From: Lingula anatina
Taxonomy: Eukaryota > Brachiopoda > Lingulata > Lingulida > Lingulidae
Assembly (NCBI RefSeq): GCF_001039355.2
Contig: NW_019776002.1
Span: forward strand, 626,414 to 686,413
Reading direction: 5' to 3'
Length of the DNA stretch: 60,000 nucleotides
The notes beneath the pieces are model-generated. The model saw only the letters and a program-made list of their open reading frames with translations. It had not been told where the DNA came from and ran no database searches. How positions within the stretch are numbered: the first letter of the stretch is position 1; every line of letters starts with the position of its first letter. Positions 1-11,400 of this stretch are shown piece after piece. A program made the position numbers and the translations under genes.

Positions 1-2086
1 TTCTTATTTCTCTATATAATAGCAAAGATCTTTAGACTTACTCCACCACAGTGAGAGCATAGCAGGAGCCATTGCCGTCCACCTGGACACCTTGGTGCCC
101 TATGCCACGATTCTGGAGCTGAAACAGGAACATGGATAGTGTATTCACAGTAATGTGGACTGTAGATCATTATTTGACATTTAATGTCATCTCAAATTAT
201 GGGGTAACTGAATAAATGCCACAATTGTTGATTGCAGTGTCACGTTTGTCCAAATAACTACCTCTTGTCCCAGATTTACAAAGGGAATCCTGTCCTCCGT
301 GGCTGGTAACCTACCTCTTGTCCCAGATTTACAAAGGGTATCCTGTCCTCAGTGGCGGCCAAGATGTGGACCAGCTCTGACACAAAGTAAGCTGCTACCC
401 TGGCCTGCTTCCTGGGGGGACCATCCACATCCCCCTGCAGGATCTGAAATGAAAGTGAAACTCAATACTCTGAATATGGTGAGGTAACAAATTGTGTTTT
501 AATTCAAAGGATAGCATGCTGGTGACACTGTCATTTTGTTTATCTATAACACACTGGTACTAGGTACTGGAAGTATCTGGGGGCTATACTTTCATATCTA
601 TTTATAAATATATATCTAACATGAACTCTCACCTTTCTCTTCCTTTCCAGGGACTCTTCTTCATTTTCATCAACCTCAGCATCTAAGAAGCAAAACTTGG
701 CATGATAATAATTTATAAGGATATTGTGGATTGTTCCATTCCAAATGAATGCTATGTATATCATTTCTAATCAAAATGAACACTTACCTCCGTAAAGGTA
801 CAAACTTATCTTACAGTTATGAGTGCACTATTACCACAGAACAGTGATGAAGGGATCCTTTTTACTGGTTTCACCAATACAAAATATAGTGGCAGATAAC
901 TTGTCTCAGACTCTCACATACCGTGTATCTTAGCCAGGGGTCCATGTGTGATGGCGTACGTGTCAAACTTGGTGATCACTTTAGGTCTCAGGTAGGCAGT
1001 GGGGATGTCATCCATAATCTCATTCTCTGCCTTCTCAAAGGTACATGGCTCTACCTGTAGCAGGTAGTAGTTGTATTCTATAGCTTTGATACCTTTAGCC
1101 TGGATGTCCACTACCTGTACACACAGGAAGATTGACAGGAGTTAAATATACAGGTGAGAGAGGTCACTGGGGACAGTACAATTGAACTGCATGAAATAAT
1201 GTAAACACTTCAACACAGTGCTGCAATTACTGAAATACCTTATTCATCATCAAGTGGCATGAAAATATAGTCCTAAACAGCCATCATCCAAATGAATATT
1301 TTTTGTTTGGTATTACTTAGCTAACTGAAACATTTTTTTCTGAAATACACCTACAAATTTGCTTATTGCAAATATCTACAGTGAGTCACATACTAGTCTG
1401 AAGATCTTTCTATACATACCACATAGAAGTTTGCCTGCTTTAATAACTTAATATACAGCTTCCAGGGCCCCAGGTTTTCTATTGGGTGCCCTGCATACTG
1501 TGTTAGAGGGATGAAACTGTAGGCGGCAGCAGGCAGGTGCTGGATGGACTTCTCACACCTCTGTATTCCTAGCCAGATCCTTCAACACACAGGAAAAGAT
1601 ACAAAATGAAACTTTACAAAACAATACATGTATTATGATACAAATTTCATGCAAATGCTAAAAAATCAATTCTGGAGTGGCAAATGTGAAAATATCACTG
1701 TTTGTTTTTTATTTTTTATTCCATATTCTATTTTTGCCAAATTCTTCTACAATTTGATTAAAAATTGCAGTTTGGCTAAAATCATACTATTATTTTGGCT
1801 TTAAGAGATCCAGACCTGAAGTGGATCAATACTGTTAGATAAAAACCTCTTGCTGAGGCATTATTTTAAATTTATTTGTTTCCACTGACCTCAGTTCAGT
1901 CATCAGCCTGGCCAGCTCCCTGCCGCCAGAGTTCAGACTCTCCTCTATGTCGTCTGCTACCTTGCACTTGGCACCTGGTATTAAAATGTTTGAAATTGTG
2001 CCTTTTAAATCACAAACAATTTCATAACAGGATGAAGTCAGATTTGGTCATATCAAAATCATGAGATACAATTAATAAGTCAAAAC
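1..2086. repeat. Long direct repeat, copy 1 (partner 4731-6848)
   Basis: Base 1 aligns with base 4731 and the match continues with scattered substitutions and short indels to about 2086/6848. Copy 1 then diverges, 58 bases before the N at 2144. The repeat begins at the window edge, so it extends further left. See the second-copy MED14 entry for interpretation. Confidence 0.9.
42..1974 (-). CDS. MED14: Second copy of MED14 exons 17-22 (allelic duplicate)
   Basis: Six exons repeat those at 4772-6712: 1974-1890, 1579-1420, 1114-922, 682-633, 443-315 and 118-42. Lengths (85, 160, 193, 50, 129, 77) and phases are the same. The coding differences I checked are synonymous, for example TAC/TAT and AAC/AAT, while introns carry substitutions and small indels. 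This is the pattern of two alleles. In the printed order these exons would come after exon 28 and repeat part of the protein, which makes no sense for one gene. I read it as an alternative haplotype contig placed next to the primary one. Confidence 0.85.
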
Positions 2087-2143
2087 TAGAGGATCAGAGA
2101 GGCGATACCGCCTCCAGATATTGTACCACCAGCTGGAGTAAGC

Positions 2144-2144
2144 N
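2144..2144. other. N marking a probable contig junction
   Basis: A single N separates the duplicated block on the left from the unique MED14 3' region on the right. MED14 exons coding for the C-terminus are not found between here and exon 28 at 2440, so the gene model breaks at this point. The single N probably stands for a gap of unknown size. Confidence 0.7.
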
Positions 2145-2360
2145 TACATACTTCACACTGCCGTGATACTTACTGATTGTCATCAGAACTACTATATAGT
2201 GGGATCTTTATAAGAACAATTTTTAAATAGTAAAAGTAATCAGCCCTATTTAGAATTACAGATAATTTATACAAACTTTTCAGAAGAAGTTAAAGGTATA
2301 GCCCGCACATGCACACTAAAGAATAATGAAGAACAATCGTTCCTGTAGTGAATGCTAATA

Positions 2361-2368
2361 CACACACA

Positions 2369-2421
<53 letters not shown>
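2361..2421. repeat. (CA)5(CT)25 microsatellite
   Basis: Five CA repeats are followed by 25 CT repeats in the intron after MED14 exon 28, nineteen bases beyond its donor. On the transcribed strand this is an AG tract. Confidence 0.97.
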
Positions 2422-2424
<3 letters not shown>

Positions 2425-2439
2425 CACCACCAAGGATAC

Positions 2440-5400
2440 GTATTCCTGTAGCCTATTCTGATGTGTGTTGAAGACTGAGGAATCACTGAGAACAGTGGAT
2501 TGGGCTGAGGAACACTGGCAGCTTGAGCTTTCTGAAATATACAGATAAAGTCTTATAAATAGGCCATTTTCTGGATAAAAATTATGATAGTAGTGGAATA
2601 AACAGGCTCATATTTTAAACATTTGGTGAGGAAACCAATGATATTTAAAACAATTGCTGATGATTTGGTTACTGATATTCTATGCATTCAGTCAACCTCA
2701 TTATTTAAACCTGCTTTTTAAGAATGAGAAGGTACTTAAATCATAAATGGGGCTTATATACTCATAAAAAATTAATAGGTGAAAAAAAAAAAAATGGTCG
2801 TACCTTCCTATGCATGTCTAACCCTTTCAATGGATGGTTCTACATGCAAACATAGCTACCTTGCAAAGAGAGCTGAAAATGTTTTTTTAACTATGCACCC
2901 CTTTTCTTATTTTTATTCTGCCACTCTTGAATTGTACTGGTTTCATCAAAAGTCAAATGTTTCCTTTGGGGATTCTGCTCTAAGGTTTTACATCCCTGCT
3001 TCACTTTGTTAAAATGAAGTTCAAGAGCTGTTGTTACTTACTGGAGCCTGTGCCATGAAGGGTGTGGTGTGGAGTTTGCAGATGGCTGCCATGGGCATCC
3101 ATGTTTCATGCAGAGTCTGAAAAAAAAAACGAAGCAAAAATATCCTTATGTAGTTCTATCATGGCTGCAGTGCCATTCATAATTATCCAAGCACAAATAT
3201 CTGGTCTTATTTTTCAAACCAATTATCTCAGGTCAAAACATATTTCTCCTATTATATTCCTTCTGGCATCACTTTCTGGGTATGCTTAATATCTGCTTGC
3301 ACTAGGTCCCTGTATAATACATACCCAAGCCAATGTAGCAATAGACTTGTGTTTGTTAAACTTAGTCACAGTATAATACATACCCAAGCCAATGTAGCAA
3401 TAGACTTGTGTTTGTTATAAACTCTGTCACAGTGCAATACATACCTGAGCCAATGTAGCAATAGACTTGTGTTTGTTGAACTCAGCCTGAAGCTGTGTAG
3501 CCACCAAGGTGTGCGGGTTAGCCGTGTTGCTGGGGCCACAGGTACCAAACGCCAACACAAACTGGGTCCTATCTCGGCTCCACTGGATGTTCACACTGCA
3601 CAGTTTACTGGGGCCATACCCCAGCACCAGACGCTTGTAGGAGTAACTCTTTATCTCCACCATGTTGTGTAGATGGGTGCTGGGATCTGGGACAGGAAGT
3701 ACAGACGCAGTTAGAGCAATGTTTTAACTTAATTCTTTTCAAAATTCGGTTTTCAAAAGCCCTCCTCTTTTTTGCTTATTTCCATTGTTGTTTTCTATTT
3801 TATTATTCTTTTTGCATTATGAACAATATCATGTAACTAAAAAGGCAGGAAAAGGAAGATGTTAAAACACATACCATGCTGTTTCAAACCACACACTTGA
3901 GGCAAACTTACTTTTATACTGAATGGAGAAGTCCAGCACGGCCTTGTAGAGATGTCCCAGTGTGGCCCAGTCATCCATGAAGTCTTGTACCAGTTTACTG
4001 GCATCTCCATCATGACTTAACTCATACATACACACCACACGGTGGATGATACCTGAAACACAACAGATATATCTTATAATGTACAGATATAGTTTATATA
4101 TCATACACGTATAGTTGATGTATGGACTATCATGCAGATATAGTAATTCGAATATAGCTGATGTATCGGCTGTAACATACAGATAAAGTTTATATATCGT
4201 GTACACTTTGTATTTCATATAGTTAGAAAAAGTCATTGCCATTGCAATACTCTAGGTCATTTTGGTAAGACTTACTTTTTTCCTTGGGACTTGTACTCAT
4301 GACAGGGCAGTTGGTAAACACAAGCTGAAGAAAAAACAAATTAGACATGATTGTACCATTACACTGTTTTAGAACTAAATGTGCAATTTACATGTTAAAT
4401 TTCAAATTCTGTGGACACTAATCATGCTAAGCATCTTGCTAGATAAAATACATTATCTTAAGGTAATGAAAACTCTCCCGTTTCCCTGTGTTCCCTACCT
4501 CAGTGTGCCAGCTGCGAGTCTTGCCTTGGACCCTAAATGTACATGACAACAGGTCCTGCTTCAGCGCCTCTGTGTCTGCGCTGCATGGGATGCTGGAATG
4601 GTACACGGGGAAAGTTAAGGACATTGTTGAAGGGGGTGAAAAGTGTTAAAACTGAAGGAATTGTTCCTTTGTTTTTCTCAGAAAAATGTCAATGTATAGG
4701 TGAAATTTTGTATTTGATTGGGTAATACTGTTCTTATTTCTCTATATAATAGGAAAGATCTTTAGACTTACTCCACCACAGTGAGAGCATAGCAGGAGCC
4801 GTTGCCGTCCACCTGGACACCTTGGTGCCCTATGCCACGATTCTGGAGCTGAAACAGGAACATGGATAGTGTATTCACAGTAATGTGGACTGTAGATCAT
4901 TATTTGACATTTAATGTCATCTCAAATTATGGGGTAACTGAATAAATGCCACAATTGTTGATTGCAGTGTCACGTTTGTCCATATAACTACCTCTTGTCC
5001 CAGATTTACAAAGGGAATCCTGTCCTCCGTGGCTGGTAACCTACCTCTTGTCCCAGATTTACAAAGGGTATCCTGTCCTCAGTGGCGGCCAAGATGTGGA
5101 CCAGCTCTGACACAAAGTAAGCTGCTACCCTGGCCTGCTTCCTGGGGGGACCATCCACATCCCCCTGCAGGATCTGAAATGAAAGTGAAACTCAATACTC
5201 TGAATATGGTGAGGTAACAAATTGTGTTTTAATTCAAAGGATAGCATGCTGGTGACACTGTCATTTTGTTTATCTATAACACACTGGTACTAGGTACTGG
5301 AAGTATCTGGGGGCTATACTTTCATATCTATTTATAAATATATATCTAACATGAACTCTCACCTTTCTCTTCCTTTCCAGGGACTCTTCTTCATTTTCAT

Positions 5401-8400
5401 CAACCTCAGCATCTAAGAAGCAAAACGTGGCATGATAATAATTTATAAGGATATTGTGGATTGTTCCATTCCAAATGAATGCTATGTATATCATTTCTAA
5501 TCAAAATGAACACTTACCTCCGTAAAGGTACAAACTTATCTTACAGTTATGACTGCACTATTACCACAGAACAGTGATGAAGGGATCCTTTTTACTGGTT
5601 TCACCAATACAAAATACAGTGGCAGATAACTTGTCTCAGACTCTCACATACCGTGTATCTTAGCCAGGGGTCCATGTGTGATGGCATACGTGTCAAACTT
5701 GGTGATCACTTTAGGTCTCAGGTAGGCAGTGGGGATGTCATCCATAATCTCATTCTCTGCCTTCTCAAAGGTACATGGCTCTACCTGTAGCAGGTAGTAG
5801 TTGTACTCTATAGCTTTGATACCTTTAGCCTGGATGTCCACTACCTGTACACACAGGAAGATTGACAGGAGTTAAATATACAGGTGAGAGAGGTCACTGG
5901 GGACAGTACAATTGTACTGCATGAAATAGTACAATGTAAACACTTCAACACACAGTGCTGCAATTACTAAAATACCTTATTCATCATCAAGTGGCATGAA
6001 AATATAGTCCTAAACAGCCATCATCCAAATGAATATTTTTTGTTTGGTATTACTTGCTAATTGAAACTTTTTTTTCTGAAATAAACCTACAAATTTGCTT
6101 ATTGCAAATATCTACAGTGAGTCACATACTTGTCAGAAGATCTTTCTATACATACCACATAGAAGTTTGCCTGCTTTAATAACTTAATATACAGCTTCCA
6201 GGGCCCCAGGTTTTCTATTGGGTGCCCTGCGTACTGTGTTAGAGGGATGAAGCTGTAGGCGGCAGCAGGCAGGTGCTGGATGGACTTCTCACACCTCTGT
6301 ATTCCTAGCCAGATCCTTCAGCACACAGGAAATGATACAAAATGAAACTTTACAAAACAGTACATGTATTATGATACAAATTTCATGCAAATGCCAAAAA
6401 ACCAATTTCTGGAGTGGCAAAGGTGGAAATTTTACTGTTTGTTTTTTATTTTTTATTGCATATTCTATTTTTGCCAAATTCTTCAACAATTTAATTAAAC
6501 GTTGTAGTTTGGATAAAATCATACTATTATTTTGGCTAAAAGAGATCCAGTCCTGAAGTGGGCCAATACTGTTAGATAAAGATTACTAGCTGAGGTGTGT
6601 TTATTACTATTTATTATTTCTACTGACCTCAGTTCAGTCATCAGCCTGGCCAGCTCCCTGCCGCCAGAGTTCAGACTCTCCTCTATGTCGTCTGCTACCT
6701 TGCATTTGGCACCTGGAAACACAATTGTAACACATGAATGAATTCAAATGATAGAAATTGTGTCTTCTTCATCACAGCCAATTTCATAACAGGATGAAGT
6801 AAGATTTGGTCATATCAAAATCATAAGATACAATTAATAAGTCAAAATGAATCAAGAGATCTCTTCAACTGCATTAGTTATTTTTCTCTCACTTTCTTTT
6901 CACAACTTCAAGGTAGAATGAAGTAAGATTTGACCATATCCAAATCAACAGATACATAAATCAGTCAATTTATTTAAAGGGGCGAGGGGAGAGTGGTGGT
7001 TTTAAAGTTCTAAGGGCAGACTTACCATACTGAGGCATGCTGGTCAGGAAGAGTCCCCGCTGTATGTCCACTGATATCAACATTTTCTCGGAATCCATGC
7101 AAGGAAACAGCACAGGCACCAGGAGAGTGGGGGGAACACCTTTGATTTCACCTGGAAACAGGGTTATTGTTAATGAGAGGTAACCAATACAATGACCTAT
7201 CTTTCTTAGGGCTTACATGTTACCTATGCTGACTATTTACTGCTAACTATTTCCTCAATATTTGTCTCACAGGACTTACTTTGTGCTGTAAAAATGTATT
7301 AGAACACGTATATACTCAGGGCAGTGTATGTATGTACTTACAAGGGCCTCCAGCAAATTTCTTGACATCCTTTTCTAGTTCCTAGTTAAAGAAATAAATA
7401 TCAAATTTTAATACATGGGGAAATTTTGACAATCTGTGTAAAACTAAATGTTTATTTAACATCACAGAATGAGATTTTAATTGGCAAATGACAGAGTGTA
7501 AATCAAATAATTTAACAGCCAATATAATACTAATCAGCAGAACTTAACTTTCAGGAAATAATTGCATATGTAGCATTGGTTTTTGCAAGTTTTGATGTAG
7601 AGTTTTCATTTGGTTTAGCATACAAACTTTAAAGCTATATATTTACTTACTCTCAGTCTAGCCTGGCTTCTAACCTGAATAGTTTGGATAAGTAGTTTTT
7701 CTATGGAAAGATGATCACTCTGAAAGATGCAAGAATTGAAAATGTCATCTTTATAACTGACAATGAAAACATATTGTCACTTTCACAAGTTTTGGTTGCC
7801 CGAGAAAATAAAATCCTGACAGTGTAAATTTCAACAGTAAACGTGATTAATCATTCCTAAAAATTTCAAAGTTTTCAGACTAGAATTGTCACATTATTTA
7901 GTTCTCCATTTAGTATCATTTAGAAAAGCTGTGTAAAAGTCCTCATTCATTTCTGTCCTAGGAGCTAACCACATCAGTGAACAGTGGGGCACAGTTCCGT
8001 ACCTTAATGGCCTGGGCCACGCGGTAACTCTCCTTGCCTTGGATCTCAGGTGTGTGAGTCACCTGGAGAGGTTTACCTGGGTCTGCCTCATCCACATGGA
8101 TACTCAGCTTATACACTGCACAGCACAAAAATAATAACAATAATAAATAAATAAATAATAAACGAATAAATAAATAAATAAATAAATATATATTTCATAC
8201 ACACATTTGCTAATTCTAAAAATGTATAGTTTTTATACAATTGCATCTTCTTAAATTGTATAATAGTTTTACATAGTTGCATCTTCTTAAAATGGATAGT
8301 TTTTACACAGTTGCATCTTCTTAACTTCTTTAAATTTTTTTTGCAATTACATCTCAAAATGGATAGTTTTTGCACAGTTGTATTTTCTTAAAATGCATCA

Positions 8401-11400
8401 TTTTTGAGCTCAGTTTTATAAAATACTTCATAGTCATGCTTATTTTGAATTGTTGCTAATAAAAAAAGATTTATATATATAATTCTCTCTTGCGCATTGA
8501 GACATAACAGACATATTTACAAAAATACAAATAAACACATTTTACCAGGTGGTTGGTCTGCAGGCTTTGTGTCTCTCTTAACCTGAAGTCTGAAAATACA
8601 CAATAACATAGTATTAGTGCAGTAAGAATATCTGAACTTGACAATATATTTTGATGTAGACATAGGCTTAAATACATAATCTTTATACTTATCATACTAA
8701 GTATTTCTTAACAAAACACTGCAGCCACAGCTGTAGCATATATTCCTTAAACTTCTATATCAAACCCGTGGACATGACATATTTAGTCCACAAACAGACA
8801 AAGCCAGTAATGTAGAGGGTCATCCTGACCTCCAGTAGGAGACGACCAGACTTCTCCCTGCAGTGTACTCCTCCACACGGATGTGATCTCCCAGTCTCTG
8901 ACTCCTCAGCCTCTCAGCCTGGGAACACCAAAATACACTGGGTGACATGGGGGAAATATGGGTGAACTATATAGGGTTACTTTTGGCATATACCAATATA
9001 ATGAACATTTGTTAAATAAATAAAAAAGGAAACTCGTTAAACTCCTCACAAGACCTCTGTGAACATGCCCGGCAAGTAAAAGTAAAAGGCACGTACTTCT
9101 GAATAAAACTTACAATCGGGTTAGTAACCAAATTGCTCTAGGCTGGCACAGCAATTTTTTCACAATATCAATATAAACACCAGAACTGAAATCTTAGCCT
9201 ACCTGTGAGTGCAGCACCTCCAGCTGTAATGACTGGCTGAAAGAATCTGAGGTCAGCTAAGGAAAAGTCACAATGACCTCATCTTTGATTTAAACAAATG
9301 ACAAAGTGGTTTAGAAACTGTAAACTTTCTTCATCATACTAAAATCAACATTTCTATAATTGTAGCCATGATATATAATCCAAGCTTTCGGCTCCTAGGC
9401 CTTCTTCAGGGACTTTGAAACAAATATGATAAAAAAACTACTTTTTTACCATATTTTTTCAAAATCCCTGAAGAAGGCCTAGGGACCGAGAGCTTGGATT
9501 ATATATTAGATCTTTATAGTAGATCTTGATAGATGCATCAGTATAATAACTTATTTACTTCTTAAAGATCTAAACAGTGATTTGATATGTATAATCACAG
9601 ACTACATCTTCATGTTAGTGCTGTAGTTATTCAAGGATACGCAGACAGTTGTAGAGGTCATGTAATGGCCTGTCATTGTCCAGTAGTCTGGACTGGACCA
9701 ACTGGTGGATGTAGTTTACTTGGAGAGTGTGTACCAACGCCTTCCCATCTACAGGATTAGAATACAAGTTAACACTTATGTTTAGTGCTGATATGTCTTT
9801 CCAAAATAAAAATATTCAATATACATTATCTCAAACCCCCTGCACCTCCCCTCCAAGAAAGACAAAAGATAATCTAGTGTCATCTTGATATGTTATTCAG
9901 TTGTACAGAATAATTTCTTTCCAAAGCCATCCCATCTTTAACATTGCATACTTCAAAGGTATAAATTTCCTCAAGTTATGTAAAACCTCCTGTATAAAAC
10001 CACTGCTGTGGTGAGTTAACCAGGACATAAATATGGCAAATAAAAGTTCAGACAGTCCCAGAGAGACCACAGTGCCCCCTACCTCCTGTCTCATGGTCCT
10101 CCACCAGTATATCAATATCCAGCAGTCGCCAGGGTATGGACGGCCCATCTCCCATCAGGGTTAGGGTGATCTGGGGGGGACGAGATACAGAACTTCCTCA
10201 GCCCAAACTAACACACACATATCTCAGCATAAAACAAAGTGCAGTGCCCAGTAGGCATATCCAAATGACTGTTGTAAGTAAAACTGTTAATCAGTTATAA
10301 TTCAGTTTTACACTATCTTGTCCTGTATGCCAGGTTAGACCACTCTATGACTGTTTTTTTTTCTAAGCCCCCACTGAACCACCCCTGCTTACTCTATAAT
10401 AAACTATGGTGGCCAGAACACATCAAACTCTGACTGTCGTTTCAGTTCTCTTACCTCAAACTCATGTTCCACCAGAAACTTCACTCTGCCATTAGCTGGT
10501 GTTGGAGGGAAAACAAACACTAATTAGATTTTATCTATAAATTATTATGGCATCCATTAGAGTACTGCAAAAATATTTTTTAAATGTGACTTTATTTTCA
10601 TCACTACCTAAGAATCAGTGTTTGAGATATTCTCTCACAACAAAAGAAAGTGCATATAATGCAAATTGCCAAAATTCAAATCAAAACATCTGCTGAGTTT
10701 GCCTAGTATGAGCAACAAAACACTTCTACTGTGAGGCTTTCTGGTGTTACCAATTTTGAGTTTCTTCATCTGTGGTGGGAGGTCACTGGTGACCAGCCTG
10801 TACTCTATGATCTGGTTCAATCTCTGTAATGTCTCTCTTTTCTCTATGGGGGAGATAGGGTCAGCTGGCACAATACGCTCCTGGTGGGATGACAAGATGG
10901 TCAATGATGAAATACAATGTGAAATGTATTTTTGTGTGTATTTACATAAATTGTGATATAGACAGCCTATAAATACATCATCTAGACCTGTTATATTATT
11001 ATTAATTAATTATGACAGTAACTAATCTAATTATAATGACTTATTTTCTCACCTTAACACAGGTCGGCAGTCTGGGATATGTACCTGTGGTGAGCACATC
11101 TATGGCACAGGGGATGGAGAAAGCTGGCAACCTGCAGAAAGACATAATATTATATGGCACAGGGGATGGAGAAAGCTGGCAACCTGCAGAAAGACATAAT
11201 ATTATATGGCACAGGGGATGGAGAAAGCTGGTAACCTGCAGAGAAGACATAATATTATATGGCACAGGGGATGGAGAAAGCTGGTAACCTGCAGAGAAGA
11301 CATAATATTATATGGCACAGGGGATGGAGAAATCTGGTAACCTGCAGAGAAGACATGATATATTCTATTTGTTTTTATTTAGATACATGTGACAGCTCAT

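Noticed and set aside
3862-4242. 126-codon minus-strand open frame as a separate gene
   Set aside because: It contains MED14 exon 25 (3912-4052) read through into intron sequence on both sides; the exon has good splice sites.
1-6848. True tandem duplication of MED14 exons
   Set aside because: Exon order would repeat the protein middle after exon 28, differences are silent, and an N sits at the end of one copy; allelic contigs explain it better.
11012-11357. CRISPR-like array of regular repeats
   Set aside because: Units are contiguous without spacers, lie at a MED14 exon border, and the genome is animal.
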